Shown here in pieces: positions 25,675-34,704 of a stretch of 64,000 bases of DNA. The position numbers were made by a program, and so were the translations under genes. The notes under the pieces are model-generated. The model was not told the origin of the DNA. It was given only the letters and a program-made list of their open reading frames with translations, and searched no databases. Each line of letters starts with the position of its first letter. Positions within the stretch are counted from its first letter, which is position 1. The DNA comes from CADEDH01 sp041394285 (GTDB lineage: Bacteria > Actinomycetota > Acidimicrobiia > Acidimicrobiales > SZUA-35), in NCBI GenBank assembly GCA_041394285.1, contig JAWKIL010000016.1, positions 62,001-126,000 of the forward strand, given 5' to 3'.

Positions 25675-26517
25675 GTGCCCAACCCCAAGGAGTACCTCCA
25701 GCGCAAGGCCACGGAGAAGGCGGCCGAGAAGCTACCGGCCCCCGTCCTCGACGCCCTCGGCAAGGCCATGCTCAAGGGAATCGACAAGGCCGTCACCACC
25801 CGCTGGGAGCGGGCGCTCGACAAGGCGGCCCGAGCCGAGGGGGCGACGGTGGATGCCCGGGCGAAGTGGGTCACCCGCTCGTTCATCCGGGAGCTGGCGT
25901 CGCTCGGGGCCGCCACCGGAGCCACCGCCGCCGCCCCCGGTCTGGGCACGGCCAGCGCCGCTTCGGTGATGGTGGCCGACATGGGGTGGTTCGCCCTGCG
26001 CACCACGGACCTGATCATGACGATCGGGGCCGTCCACGGCCACACCGATGCCTCCGCCGAGGAACGGCGGGCCTGGGTGCTGGCCATCCTCGCCTTCGGG
26101 GAGAACGCAGCCAAGGAGTTCGCCCAGCTGGCCGCCGAGATCGGGGGCGTGGCGGCCGCCTCCGGGAGCGGCCGGGCGGCGGTGGGCCGGGAGCGGGTGG
26201 GTGCCCTCGTGGCCGGGGCCGCCGGGGGCGATGTCGCCACCATCGACGCCCTGCGCAAGCTCAACGCCTCCCTCGCCGTGCGCGTCACGGAACGCTGGGG
26301 CACCCGGGCCGGAGCCGAGAGCCTGGGCAAGCTGCTGCCGTTCGGGATCGGGGCCGTGGTCGGCGGGTCGGCCAACTGGGCCCTCACCCGGGCCGTCGGC
26401 CTCCAGTCCCGACGGTTCTTCGGTCAGTACCACCTGCTGGTGGTGCCGCCCCCACCCTCGATCCCGCCTCCACCGGCGGCCGACACCCCCGCTCTCCCCC
26501 CGCCCACCGCCCCCTGA
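25675..26517 (+). CDS. EcsC-family protein
   Basis: A 280-residue protein from GTG 25675. The region LASLGAATGATAAAPGLGTASAASVMVADMGW and ALRTTDLIMTIGAVHGH match the EcsC family (first named from the Bacillus subtilis ecs locus). GAESLGKLLPFGIGAVVGG follows, with glycine-rich hydrophobic helices that may associate with membranes. The C-terminus is Pro-rich (PPPPSIPPPPAAD), probably disordered. EcsC proteins have no firm biochemical role. No partner gene is adjacent; it lies 73 bp after the glycosyltransferase-like gene on the same strand. Confidence 0.85.
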   Translation: MPNPKEYLQRKATEKAAEKLPAPVLDALGKAMLKGIDKAVTTRWERALDKAARAEGATVDARAKWVTRSFIRELASLGAATGATAAAPGLGTASAASVMVADMGWFALRTTDLIMTIGAVHGHTDASAEERRAWVLAILAFGENAAKEFAQLAAEIGGVAAASGSGRAAVGRERVGALVAGAAGGDVATIDALRKLNASLAVRVTERWGTRAGAESLGKLLPFGIGAVVGGSANWALTRAVGLQSRRFFGQYHLLVVPPPPSIPPPPAADTPALPPPTAP

Positions 26518-26546
26518 TCCCGTCGCAGCGGGCGGTCGGAGCGGGG

Positions 26547-27881
26547 TCAGCGGGCGGGGCCGGGAGACCAGCGGAGGGTGACGAGGTCCCGGTCGAGCCC
26601 GAGGATCCAGGTGCGGCCGTCACGCTGGCGCCGGATCTGCAGGTCCCGGCCGGTCTGGAAGGCGAGCCACTCGCCGTCGGGTGCCCAGGCCAGGAGGGCG
26701 CCGGGCGAGAGCGAGCTGTCGTAGCGCTCGACCGCCCCGGTGGCCAGATCCACCACGGTGAGCCATATCAGGTCGCCGAAGCGGACGGCGGCGGCCAGGC
26801 GGGCACCGTCGGGCGCCACCGCCACCGGCCCGGTCCACGAGCCGACCTGGGGCTCGGGCGGCGCCGCCGGCGCGGTCGAGGTGGTGACGGCCGGAGCACC
26901 CGTCCCCGGCCCGCTGGGGGCGACCCCGGGGGCCACCGCCACCACCGGCGCCGGCACCTGGAGCTGGTCGGGCTGGCCGGGAGGACCTATGGCGAGACCG
27001 CAGACGCCGGGCTGGGCGCAGGTGCGGCGCACCAACCAGCGGCCGTCGAAGCCGAGCACCTCGCCCGGCCCCACCACAACGGGCGCCGGCGACGGCCCCG
27101 AGCCGCTGGTGGCAAGGAGCCAGGTTGTGGCCCCCTGGGTGACCAGCAGCTGGCCGTTCCACACGCCCAGGATCCGCACCCCATCGGGCGGAAGGGTCCA
27201 CCGGAGGTCGTTGTTCTCCCTGGTGCCGAGGAAATCGATGGGCACCACGGCCGCCTCCAAGGTTCCCGGCGACCGCTCGGTCACCAGCACCTCGCTCCCG
27301 GCCCCGAGGCGGCGTAGATCGACCGTCTGGGCCAGCGGGTCGCCCGAGGGGCCCACGGCACCGAGCAGCGACCCCCGGGAGAAGTCCTGGGCGAACCACA
27401 CCGGCTCGGTCCCGCCCAGGCCCAGGCCGTGGCCACCGCCCGGGTCGGGGATGAGGCCCAGGCGCACCTCGGCCGGCCGATCGTCAGCCCGGTCCACCAT
27501 CACCAGCGAGCCCAGGCTGTCGAAGGCCACCAGCAGACCGGGCAGCTCGGTCGGCAGGTCGGCCGGGAGGTCGGAGAACGGGCTCAGCTCGGCCGCGGCC
27601 GCGCCCGGCGGCGGGGCCAGGGTGGTGGCGGGATCGGGGGTGGTGGGGGCGGGGGTGCCGCCGCCGAGCTGGCTCAGCCCGGCCACCGCGCCGGCGATGG
27701 CCAGGACCGCCGCCCCCACCGCCGCTCCGGTGCGCCAGCGGGCGGCCGGACGGCCCACCTGCTCGGTGACGGGGCCGGCCTCCCGGGCCGCGTCGTGGCG
27801 GCCGGCGTCGGCCAGCAGTTCGATGCCATCGGGTTCGAGGCCCGGGCCGGCACCGTGGTCGCCCCCCGACATGGTCGCCAT
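26547..27881 (-). CDS. Membrane-anchored protein with beta-propeller-like outer domain
   Basis: A 444-residue protein. A polar N-terminus of about 50 residues is followed by one hydrophobic helix (AVGAAVLAIAGAVAGLSQLG, about 53-72), a Thr/Pro-rich linker, and a long extracytoplasmic part. In the latter, short repeats such as SLVMVDRADD, VAVAPDGARLAAAVRFGDLI and LLAWAPDGEWLAFQTG recall WD40/TolB-like blades. The topology resembles anti-sigma-like or sensor proteins, but no cytosolic anti-sigma motif is seen. Function is unknown. A Cys pair (TCAQPGVC) may form a disulphide. Confidence 0.65.
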   Translation of the reverse strand: MATMSGGDHGAGPGLEPDGIELLADAGRHDAAREAGPVTEQVGRPAARWRTGAAVGAAVLAIAGAVAGLSQLGGGTPAPTTPDPATTLAPPPGAAAAELSPFSDLPADLPTELPGLLVAFDSLGSLVMVDRADDRPAEVRLGLIPDPGGGHGLGLGGTEPVWFAQDFSRGSLLGAVGPSGDPLAQTVDLRRLGAGSEVLVTERSPGTLEAAVVPIDFLGTRENNDLRWTLPPDGVRILGVWNGQLLVTQGATTWLLATSGSGPSPAPVVVGPGEVLGFDGRWLVRRTCAQPGVCGLAIGPPGQPDQLQVPAPVVAVAPGVAPSGPGTGAPAVTTSTAPAAPPEPQVGSWTGPVAVAPDGARLAAAVRFGDLIWLTVVDLATGAVERYDSSLSPGALLAWAPDGEWLAFQTGRDLQIRRQRDGRTWILGLDRDLVTLRWSPGPAR

Positions 27882-27948
27882 GGAGACGAGAGTACTTCAA
27901 ACCTTCAACGCGGGCCGTGCCTGCGGCGCGGGCTAGCGGCGGAGGGCC

Positions 27949-27990
27949 TCACGGTTTGCCCCTCACGGTGTGCCCCTCACGGAGTGCCCA
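27949..27990. repeat. 14-bp tandem array of a gene 3' end (three copies)
   Basis: TCACGG-starting units begin at 27949, 27963 and 27977, each 14 bp, with one or two differences. The third is the authentic stop and last codons (GTP-stop) of the small membrane-protein gene; the other two lie downstream of it. It is the shortest of four stop-anchored arrays in the window. Confidence 0.9.
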
Positions 27991-28342
27991 GGAACATCCC
28001 CCGGATGCCCATGCCCATGAGGAACAGGCAGCCACCGCCGTACAGGAGGTACTGCCACTGCATGATCTGCTGGCGGTAGCTGTAGAGGATCCCGACCGTG
28101 GCCAGGGCCACGAAGCCGTAGACCACGTGGAGCTGCTGCACCTCCAGGCCGTCCACCTGCAGCACCAGCACCCCGAGGAGAACCTGGATGGCCACCGCCA
28201 CCTGGGCCACGATGACCAGGTACCACAGCTCCCGGCGGCGCAGCTGCTCGATGCGGTGGGCGGCGGTGGCCCACACGCCGGCGGCGGCGTTCGTGAGGGT
28301 CATGATCCAGGCGAAGACGTCGTGCAGGCCGAGGAAGCTCAC
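27977..28342 (-). CDS. Small integral membrane protein
   Basis: A 121-residue protein from GTG 28342 with four predicted helices: AWIMTLTNAAAGVWATAA, LWYLVIVAQVAVAIQVLLG, VVYGFVALATVGILYSY and YLLYGGGCLFLMGMGI. Several His residues (HDVF, AHRI, LHVVYGF) near helix ends could bind haem or metal, as in small cytochrome-like or quinol-linked proteins, but no firm motif is present. It is not in an obvious operon: it lies 57 bp after the anti-sigma-like gene. Its 3' end is repeated three times. Confidence 0.75.
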   Translation of the reverse strand: MSFLGLHDVFAWIMTLTNAAAGVWATAAHRIEQLRRRELWYLVIVAQVAVAIQVLLGVLVLQVDGLEVQQLHVVYGFVALATVGILYSYRQQIMQWQYLLYGGGCLFLMGMGIRGMFLGTP

Positions 28343-28399
28343 GGGGGGAGGCTAGCTGTGCCACCGCGGCGTTGAGCTGGCCGCCAGCCGGCGGGGTGC

Positions 28400-29365
28400 C
28401 TAACAGGTGCCGGCGAGCGTGCAGGCGACCCGGTCCGGCCCGATCCGCACCGACCACACCATCGCCTCGATGTCGGCCGTCGACAGATCGGGTGGCGCCT
28501 GGATGATCACCTGGGCCCACTGGTTCAGGACCCGGTCGACCAGCACCACGTTCACCACCAGGGGGCCTGAGCTGCTGCAGTCGGTGAACACCGCCGACTG
28601 CCCTTCGTAGGGCGTCTCGATCTCCCGACCTCCGGCCGGGGTGCAGGTGGCGCTGAGCTCCGACGGATCGGAGTAGACGAGCAGGTCGGCCGGATCCCGC
28701 AGAAACGGGTCGTCGGCTACGAGGGACACGGCGACGCCGGGCCCGAAGGCGTCGTAGTAGCGGGGAAGGCTCGGGGCGGCCGCCAGGTAGGGCGCCCCCG
28801 TCTTCGGTTCCCGTTCGACCCGTCGCTCGCTCCAGGCGGTTGGCACCAGGATGGCGATCGATCCGCTCGCGTCGGCGATCCACTCGAACCGATCGAGGTC
28901 GACGGCGGCGCCCGGTTCGGCCACACCGGCATCGGGCCTGGCCTCCGGCGGCACCACGGGGCTGCCCGGGGCCGGTGCCGGGCGCTGGTCGGTGGCCGGT
29001 GACACCACCTCCAGGCGGGTGTCGCCGTCGCCGCCGGTGAACCGGGAGACCAGCAGCACACCGACGACGATCACGGCGGCCGCTGCGACAGCCCGGATCA
29101 CCACACCCGCCGCTCCTCGACCTGGAGGCGGCGGGGGGACCGGTGACCGGTCGGGGGCGGCGTCGACGCCCACCCGGGCCAGCCCGGCTTCCCACACCGA
29201 ATCCCCGATCGTCGGCTCGTCGAGCGCCGATCGCAGCGCCCGGCGCAGCCGATCCTCGGTCCGGGCCGGTAGCGGGAGGTCGACCAGGGCGTCGACGTCG
29301 ACCACCCAGCCGTCGTCGCCGCGGAACAGGCCGGGGGCACCAGGGCCCCCACGGAACTCAGACAT
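28400..29365 (-). CDS. Probable anti-sigma factor (membrane-anchored)
   Basis: A 321-residue protein. About 85 cytosolic residues (DALVDLPLPARTEDRLRRAL, DSVWEAGLARVG) precede one membrane helix (about 89-107) and a secreted domain with two to four Cys and PTAWSERRV. Its ATG at 29365 overlaps the ECF sigma gene stop by 8 bp, the classic coupling of a sigma factor with its membrane anti-sigma. No zinc HxxxCxxC motif is present, so it would be a non-ZAS type. The outer domain probably senses an envelope signal. The assignment rests mainly on coupling and topology. Confidence 0.7.
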   Translation of the reverse strand: MSEFRGGPGAPGLFRGDDGWVVDVDALVDLPLPARTEDRLRRALRSALDEPTIGDSVWEAGLARVGVDAAPDRSPVPPPPPGRGAAGVVIRAVAAAAVIVVGVLLVSRFTGGDGDTRLEVVSPATDQRPAPAPGSPVVPPEARPDAGVAEPGAAVDLDRFEWIADASGSIAILVPTAWSERRVEREPKTGAPYLAAAPSLPRYYDAFGPGVAVSLVADDPFLRDPADLLVYSDPSELSATCTPAGGREIETPYEGQSAVFTDCSSSGPLVVNVVLVDRVLNQWAQVIIQAPPDLSTADIEAMVWSVRIGPDRVACTLAGTC

Positions 29366-30023
29366 TGGACTCTCCCTCGTCGGACAACAGGAGGAACATG
29401 GCGCTGCGGGCCCGGGACAGCCTGGACTTGACCGTGCCTTCGGGAACGGCCTGCAGCTCGGCGATCTCCTTCACCGAGAGATCCAGGCACTCCTTGAGGA
29501 TCAACGTCAGCCGGAACTCCAGGGGCAGCCGGGCCAGTGCCCAGCGGATGGCCTCGGCGTCGGTGATCCGCAGCTCCTGGCCACCGTCCAGGTCCCGCTC
29601 GGGGAGCTGGCGAACCGGCACCGGCCACCGTCGGCGGAGCTGACCGAGGCAGGCGTTGTAGGTGACGGTCCGGAGCCAGGTCGAGAACTTGGCCTCACCC
29701 CGGAAGGTCTCGATCCGCTCCCACACCGCCAGCTGGGCGGCCTGGAGCGCATCCTCGGCGTCGTGGGGATCGAGCACCAGCCGGGCGCAGATGCTGGAGA
29801 TCAGGCGCCGGTGGCGGTTCATCAACTCGGCGTAGGCCCCTCGGTTCCGATCACGGACCAGGTCGACCAGCTCGGCGTCGGACAGCTGCCCGAGGGCGTG
29901 CCGGGCCCCCGCCGGCCGCGCTGCCACGTTCCGCCGACTTCGTATCCCGGCCATGGCCCTCCCGACCGGCCCCGTCGACCGCAGCCGACCGTTGCCGTCA
30001 CCGCTGTAGAGGTTGGCCTCCAT
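29358..30023 (-). CDS. ECF-type RNA polymerase sigma factor
   Basis: About 221 residues from ATG 30023; the ECF core starts near residue 47 (LSDAELVDLVRDRNRG), so a shorter start at 29955 is possible. Region 2 shows DPHDAEDALQAAQLAVWERIETF and FSTWLRTVTYNACL. Region 4 shows LPLEFRLTLILKECLDLSVKEIAE and EGTVKSRLSRARSAM. It directs polymerase to a stress or envelope regulon. The partner anti-sigma gene overlaps its 3' end. No autoregulatory promoter could be recognised with confidence. Confidence 0.93.
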   Translation of the reverse strand: MEANLYSGDGNGRLRSTGPVGRAMAGIRSRRNVAARPAGARHALGQLSDAELVDLVRDRNRGAYAELMNRHRRLISSICARLVLDPHDAEDALQAAQLAVWERIETFRGEAKFSTWLRTVTYNACLGQLRRRWPVPVRQLPERDLDGGQELRITDAEAIRWALARLPLEFRLTLILKECLDLSVKEIAELQAVPEGTVKSRLSRARSAMFLLLSDEGESNV

Positions 30024-30141
30024 GACAACATGAGACGCGGGCCATCGAGGCGGGGTTCCCGCCCGGCGGAGAAATCTGGCGCCGAGCGGCGGCCCGGCTT
30101 CGGTTGGGTGGACCCCGGTGTCTGTGCCACAGTGGTGGGCC

Positions 30142-30438
30142 ATGCGTCACCGCCGGTACTACATCCAGTCGCTGTGGACCTCCGGCCTGCCCGTCCCGGC
30201 CCATGGCGGCGACCTGCTGGTGGCCACCCGGGAGGAGACGACCGACGTGGACTGGGAGCTCATCTACCGGTCGGCCCACAACTGGCGGCTGCGCCAGGAG
30301 CCCTACGACCTTGAGATGGTCGGCCCCGAAGGCCGGTTCGGGGGTCCCGCCATCCTCGTCCGCTCCGACGGGCAGTCGCACGTGTTCCGGGGCGTCGGCA
30401 CCCTCGACGGGTTCGACCCGGCCGACCTCAACGACTGA
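30142..30438 (+). CDS. Hypothetical protein, 98 residues
   Basis: A small soluble protein from ATG 30142; GTG 30118 would add eight residues. Notable parts are RRYYIQSLWTSGLPVPAHGG, DVDWELIYRS and GQSHVFRGVGTLDGFDPADL. There are no membrane segments and no recognisable family. It starts 118 bp from the divergent sigma gene and ends 9 bp before the MetE-like gene, so it is likely co-transcribed with the latter. The coding pattern (third-position G+C) is normal. Confidence 0.65.
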   Translation: MRHRRYYIQSLWTSGLPVPAHGGDLLVATREETTDVDWELIYRSAHNWRLRQEPYDLEMVGPEGRFGGPAILVRSDGQSHVFRGVGTLDGFDPADLND

Positions 30439-30447
30439 GACGACCCG

Positions 30448-31542
30448 GTGATCCGGTCCGACCAGATAGGCAGCCTGCTCCGGCCCCCGGCGCTGCTGCA
30501 GGCCCGGGCCGCCCACGCCGCCGGCGAGATCGACGCCGACGCCCTCCGGGCCGCCGAGGACGAGGCCATCCTCCACCTGCTGGACCGGCAGCGGGCCATC
30601 GGCATCGACGTGGTGACCGACGGCGAGCTGCGCCGGGCGGCGTGGCAGACCAACGTGTCGGAAGCCGTCGACGGCTTCGTCGACGCCTCCCGGACCATGA
30701 CCTGGCACGGTGCCGACGGGAGCGTCACCCGTTCGCTCAGCTACTCCAAGGTGATCGGCGGGCGGCTCCAGGCCCGGCGCCGGATCGCCGGAACCGACGC
30801 CGCCTTCCTGGCCGCCCACGCTGACCGGCCGTACAAGGTGACCATGCCGTCGCCGGTGCTGGTGGCCGGGGCCGGCTGGGCCGACGGGACCACGGACGAG
30901 GTCTACCGTGACCGCGACGAGCTGCTGGCCGACGTGGTCGGCCTCGTGGGGACCGAGCTGGCGGCGCTGGCCGCCGGCGGCGTCGGCTACCTCCAGCTCG
31001 ACGAGGGGTTCACCCCCTTCGTCGGCACCGACTGGCTGGAGGCGATGCCCGATCCGGCCGGCGCCCTGGACCGGGCCATCGACGCCGAGAACGCCGCCTT
31101 CGCCCACCTCGAGGGGGCCGGGGTGGCCGGAGCGCCGGTGGTGCGGGCCATCCACATCTGCCGGGGCAACCACCGCAGCCGATGGACAGCGGCCGGGGGC
31201 TACGACGCGCTGGCCGAGCAGGTGTTCAACCGGCTGGACGTCGACCGGTTCCTCCTCGAGTACGACAGCGAGCGCGCCGGCGGCTTCGAACCGCTCCGTC
31301 ATGTGCCCGGCGGCAAGGTGGCCGTGCTCGGGCTCGTGAGCACGAAGACCGGCGAGCTCGAGGGGCGCGACCAGATCCTGCGCCGAGTGGACGAAGCCCA
31401 GCGGCACGCCCCGCTCGACCGCCTGGCCCTCAGCCCCCAGTGCGGGTTCGCCTCGACCGAGCTGGGCAACCTGCTCACCGAGGACGAGCAGTGGCGCAAG
31501 CTGGAACTGGTGGTCTCGGTGGCCCGGGAGATCTGGGGCTGA
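30448..31542 (+). CDS. MetE C-terminal-like protein (cobalamin-independent methyltransferase fold)
   Basis: A 364-residue single-barrel protein, half the size of full MetE. The opening SDQIGSLLRPPAL and GIDVVTDGELRRAAWQ are typical of the MetE catalytic-half family. Zinc-ligand candidates are the HICRGN His, an acidic YDSERAGG segment and the SPQCGFAS Cys. Such proteins transfer methyl groups to thiols or act on other sulfur/vinyl substrates. Full methionine synthase activity is not assured because the N-terminal half is absent. A link to sulfur or methylthio salvage at the other end of the window is possible but not supported by proximity. Confidence 0.85.
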   Translation: MIRSDQIGSLLRPPALLQARAAHAAGEIDADALRAAEDEAILHLLDRQRAIGIDVVTDGELRRAAWQTNVSEAVDGFVDASRTMTWHGADGSVTRSLSYSKVIGGRLQARRRIAGTDAAFLAAHADRPYKVTMPSPVLVAGAGWADGTTDEVYRDRDELLADVVGLVGTELAALAAGGVGYLQLDEGFTPFVGTDWLEAMPDPAGALDRAIDAENAAFAHLEGAGVAGAPVVRAIHICRGNHRSRWTAAGGYDALAEQVFNRLDVDRFLLEYDSERAGGFEPLRHVPGGKVAVLGLVSTKTGELEGRDQILRRVDEAQRHAPLDRLALSPQCGFASTELGNLLTEDEQWRKLELVVSVAREIWG

Positions 31543-31563
31543 GAGAGCCGGCGGGCGCCGGCC

Positions 31564-32709
31564 TCAGCTGACGGCGCCGGTCTGGTGGAGCTTGGCGATG
31601 TCGTCGGCCGACAGGCCGGCCTCGCCCAACACCTCGTCGGTGTGCTGGCCCGGGTGGGGGGCGGGGCGGGTCATCTCCGGCCGGGTGCGGCTGAAGCGGG
31701 GGGCGGGGGCCGCCTGCATGAGGCCGAAGGCCTCCACGAACGTGCCCCGCTCCACGTTGTGGGGGTGGCGGGTGGCCTCGTCCATGCTCAGCACCGGGGC
31801 GAAGCACACGTCGCTGTGCTCCATGATGGCGCTCCACTCGTCGCGGGTCTTCGTCGCGATCAGGGCCGCCACCCGCTCCTTCATCGCCGGCCACTGGTCC
31901 CGGTCCATCTGCGGGGGCAGATCGGGCTGCTCACCCAGACCCGACAGGCGGAGCAGCTCGGCGTAGAACTGGGGCTCGATCGAACCGAGCGAGATGTACT
32001 TCCCGTCGGCGCACTCGTAGACGTCGTAGAAGTGGGCCCCGGTGTCGAGCAGGTTGGTTCCCCGCTCGTCCTGCCAGAAGCCCGACGCCTTCATGGCCCA
32101 GAACATGTTCATCAGCGACGCCGCGCCGTCCACCATGGCGGCGTCGACCACCTGGCCCACGCCGGATCGCTGGGCCTCGAACATGGCGCACACCACCCCG
32201 AAGGCCAGGTACATGCCTCCGCCACCGAAGTCGCCCACCAGGTTGAGGGGCGGCAGGGGGGCCTCGCCCCGGCGCCCGATCGGCTCGAGGGCGCCGGCCA
32301 GGGCGATGTAGTTGATGTCGTGCCCGGCGGCCAGGGCGTACGGGCCTTCCTGACCCCAGCCGGTCATCCGGCCGTAGACGATCCGGGGGTTGCGGGCCAG
32401 GCAGTCCTCCGGGCCGAGCCCCATACGCTCGGTGACCCCGGGGCGGAAGCCCTCGATGATGGCATCGGCCTGTTCCACCAGCTTCAGCACCACCTCCACG
32501 CCATCGGGGTTCTTCAGATCGACGCCGATCGAGCGCCGGTTGCGGGTGAGGGTGTCGAGCGGCGGGTTGGCCGGATCGCCCCCCGTGACGGCGCCCGAGC
32601 GGTCGATGCGGATCACGTTGGCCCCCATGTCGGCCAGCATCATGGCGCAGAACGGCCCCGGGCCGATCCCGGCCAGCTCGATGACGGTGGTGCCGGTCAG
32701 TGGTCCCAT
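31564..32709 (-). CDS. Alpha-methylacyl-CoA racemase / CaiB-BaiF family CoA transferase
   Basis: A 381-residue class III CoA-transferase-fold protein. The N-terminus TTVIELAGIGPGPFCAMMLAD, the CoA-binding RNRRSIGVDLKNPDG, and AAGHDINYIALAGAL match alpha-methylacyl-CoA racemase; the last supplies the His of the catalytic His/Asp pair. It would epimerise 2-methyl-branched acyl-CoAs so beta-oxidation can proceed, in keeping with the many acyl-CoA dehydrogenases in the window. The true CoA-transferase role is the alternative, but the catalytic Asp position typical of transferases is not evident. Confidence 0.87.
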   Translation of the reverse strand: MGPLTGTTVIELAGIGPGPFCAMMLADMGANVIRIDRSGAVTGGDPANPPLDTLTRNRRSIGVDLKNPDGVEVVLKLVEQADAIIEGFRPGVTERMGLGPEDCLARNPRIVYGRMTGWGQEGPYALAAGHDINYIALAGALEPIGRRGEAPLPPLNLVGDFGGGGMYLAFGVVCAMFEAQRSGVGQVVDAAMVDGAASLMNMFWAMKASGFWQDERGTNLLDTGAHFYDVYECADGKYISLGSIEPQFYAELLRLSGLGEQPDLPPQMDRDQWPAMKERVAALIATKTRDEWSAIMEHSDVCFAPVLSMDEATRHPHNVERGTFVEAFGLMQAAPAPRFSRTRPEMTRPAPHPGQHTDEVLGEAGLSADDIAKLHQTGAVS

Positions 32710-32754
32710 GGGTGGTGCTCCTCGGGGGTGGAAGGGTCGTTCGAACGCGGTCCA

Positions 32755-32775
32755 ACCACCGTAGTGACCGGTGGT
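32755..32775. promoter_or_regulatory. Inverted repeat in divergent promoter
   Basis: ACCACCG and CGGTGGT form a 7-bp inverted repeat with a 7-bp spacer, between the divergent racemase (start 32709) and PAP2 gene (start 32849). An operator is possible; the repeat is short and could be chance. Confidence 0.3.
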
Positions 32776-32848
32776 GACGGTGACGAACCGTCGACTTTCA
32801 GATGGCCTGCCTGCGAACTCTGGGCGATGTTGGGTACGGTCGAAGACG

Positions 32849-33919
32849 ATGGATTCGGTATCGGCTGCCGTGGCCCCGCCGCGGGAGGGTTTCCTGGCCG
32901 ACGTGGCCCGTCGCCTCCGGCCGACCAGCCGATGGGGCGTGGCTCGCCGCGTCGGCCTCGTGGGATACATCCTCGGCTACCTCATCTGGTTCTTCACCAA
33001 GGGCATGATCGTGGACCGGATCTCGGTCACGATCTCGGTGGCCGCCCTGATGGCGATCGTCAACCTCGGCCGCCCGCTGCGCGTCTGGCTCACCCTCCTG
33101 GCCGACCTCGTCCTGTACGGCGGCATGTGGGTGGCCTACGACGAGACCCGGGGGGTGGCCGACGGCGTCGGCCTCCCGCTGCAGGTGCAGTCGGTGATCA
33201 ACATCGACCGTGTCATCGGCCTCGGTCACCAGCCCAACGTGGTGCTGCAGGAGCACTTCTACCACCCCGACGTGGTGCGCTGGTACGACGTGGTGGCCTC
33301 GATCGTGTACTTCTCCCACTTCGTGGTGATCGTCATCCTGATCGCCGCCCTCTGGGTGTGGAACCGGCAGCAGTGGATCCGCCTGATGCGGCGCACGTCC
33401 ACCGTGCTGCTGCTGGCCTGCATCGGTTACGTGCTGCTGCCCACGGCGCCGCCGTGGATGGCGGCCGGGGGCGACCCCTCCAACAAGCTCGACGCTCTAC
33501 CCCCGCTGGCCCGCCCCGCCGGCCGGGGTTGGACCCATCTGGGAATGCACAGCTTCGTCCACGCCTGGGAGACGGGCCGGGACTGGGTGAACCGGACGGC
33601 CGCCATGCCGTCCCTGCACGGGGCGTTCGCCCTGTTGGTGGTGGTGTGGCTGTGGCCCCACGTGAAGCGCCGGGAGCTGCGGTACCTGATGTTGGCTTAC
33701 CCCCTGTCGATGTTGCTGTCGCTGGTCTACCTGGCCGAACATTACGTGATTGACGTGCTGGCGGGGTGGGCCGCCGTGGGGTTGTCGTTCGCCGTGTGGA
33801 CGGCCATCGAGCGCCGGATGGCCGAGCGCCGGGCGGCCCGGGAGGCGATCGTGCGGATCGACGATGCGGCGGGGGGCGACGACGATCCCGAGCCCGCCTT
33901 CGTCGGTTCCCCCCGCTGA
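32849..33919 (+). CDS. PAP2-superfamily membrane phosphatase / phosphotransferase
   Basis: A 356-residue membrane protein with about six helices. The PAP2 catalytic motifs are MPSLHGAFALLVVVW (PSxH) and LAEHYVIDVLAGW (HxxxD); the first basic motif KxxxxxxRP is not obvious. The long N-terminal part and the QPNVVLQEHFYHPDVVRWYD segment resemble inositol-phosphoceramide-synthase/AUR1-type PAP2 proteins found in actinobacteria. It likely dephosphorylates or transfers head groups of phospholipids at the outer membrane face. ATG 32849 is preferred to a longer start because the upstream codons are promoter-like. Confidence 0.88.
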   Translation: MDSVSAAVAPPREGFLADVARRLRPTSRWGVARRVGLVGYILGYLIWFFTKGMIVDRISVTISVAALMAIVNLGRPLRVWLTLLADLVLYGGMWVAYDETRGVADGVGLPLQVQSVINIDRVIGLGHQPNVVLQEHFYHPDVVRWYDVVASIVYFSHFVVIVILIAALWVWNRQQWIRLMRRTSTVLLLACIGYVLLPTAPPWMAAGGDPSNKLDALPPLARPAGRGWTHLGMHSFVHAWETGRDWVNRTAAMPSLHGAFALLVVVWLWPHVKRRELRYLMLAYPLSMLLSLVYLAEHYVIDVLAGWAAVGLSFAVWTAIERRMAERRAAREAIVRIDDAAGGDDDPEPAFVGSPR

Positions 33920-34022
33920 GCCTGGGCCCGGAGCGGGCCGAGCCAGGGGTCACAACGGGTGGGTCAGGACCCCGAGCGGGCCGGTGCCTTCGATCTGCGC
34001 CTCGCCGACCGCAGGGTCGGTG

Positions 34023-34577
34023 TCAGCGGGCGGCGAGGTGATCGGCGCGGCGCTGATAGAAAGCCTGGAGGTCGCCGAACTCGGGTTCGTCGGCGAACTG
34101 CTCCCGGGTGCGGGCCACGATCTCGTCGTTGCTGAGGCTCAGGTCGAGCGGCTTGCCCTGGGGCTGGGCCACGTGCCACGGGGTGTCGATGAAGATCTCC
34201 ACGCCGTTGCCCTCGGGGTCGCTGAAGTAGACCGACCAGGCGTTGCCGTGGGTCAGGGGCGTGATCCCGCCGACGCCGGGTTCAGCCTCCAGTGCCCGGT
34301 GCAGGGCCTTCAGGTCGTCGAGCGTGCCCGATGAGCGGAAGGCCACGTGGTTGTGGCTGGCCGACCGGCCCGTCTCGGACCGGCCGGTGATGAACGCCAC
34401 CTGGTGATGGTGCCGGGCCGTCTGGGACAGGAAGATGATCTCCTCCCCCGGGTTCGACCGCAGCGGGCCCCGGTCGGTCACCTCGAAACCGAGCACCCGG
34501 CTGTAGAAGTCGATCATCGCCTCGGGATCCCGGACGTAGATCACGGCGTGCGCCACTTCCAGATCGAGCCTCGTCAT
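34023..34577 (-). CDS. VOC-family (glyoxalase/extradiol dioxygenase-like) protein
   Basis: A 184-residue protein (a start at 34586 adds three residues). The VOC fold is seen in two halves: LEVAHAVIYVRDPEAMIDFY...LGF with a metal His, then SASHNHVAFR (His) and YFSDPEGNGVEIF with the terminal Glu. These are the 2-His-1-Glu ligands of type I extradiol dioxygenases and glyoxalases. The TPLTHGNAWSVYF segment fits dioxygenases. It lies alone after a convergent PAP2 gene. The substrate is unknown; ring cleavage would fit the aromatic and ring-acid genes elsewhere here. Confidence 0.87.
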   Translation of the reverse strand: MTRLDLEVAHAVIYVRDPEAMIDFYSRVLGFEVTDRGPLRSNPGEEIIFLSQTARHHHQVAFITGRSETGRSASHNHVAFRSSGTLDDLKALHRALEAEPGVGGITPLTHGNAWSVYFSDPEGNGVEIFIDTPWHVAQPQGKPLDLSLSNDEIVARTREQFADEPEFGDLQAFYQRRADHLAAR

Positions 34578-34704
34578 GGGCCCCATCGTATCGATCGGGG
34601 TGTCGACGAGGCGGTGGAGCTCGACGGGGGCGGCTCGGCCTAACGGAGCGTCCGGCCGGGCACCGGGTGCTCATCATCGCCCTCGCCCGGCCGACAAGGG
34701 TGGG

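Noticed and set aside
29358..30143. A longer ECF sigma start at 30143
   Set aside because: The extra 40 residues are low-complexity and overlap the divergent gene's start region; ATG 30023 (or 29955) is more likely.
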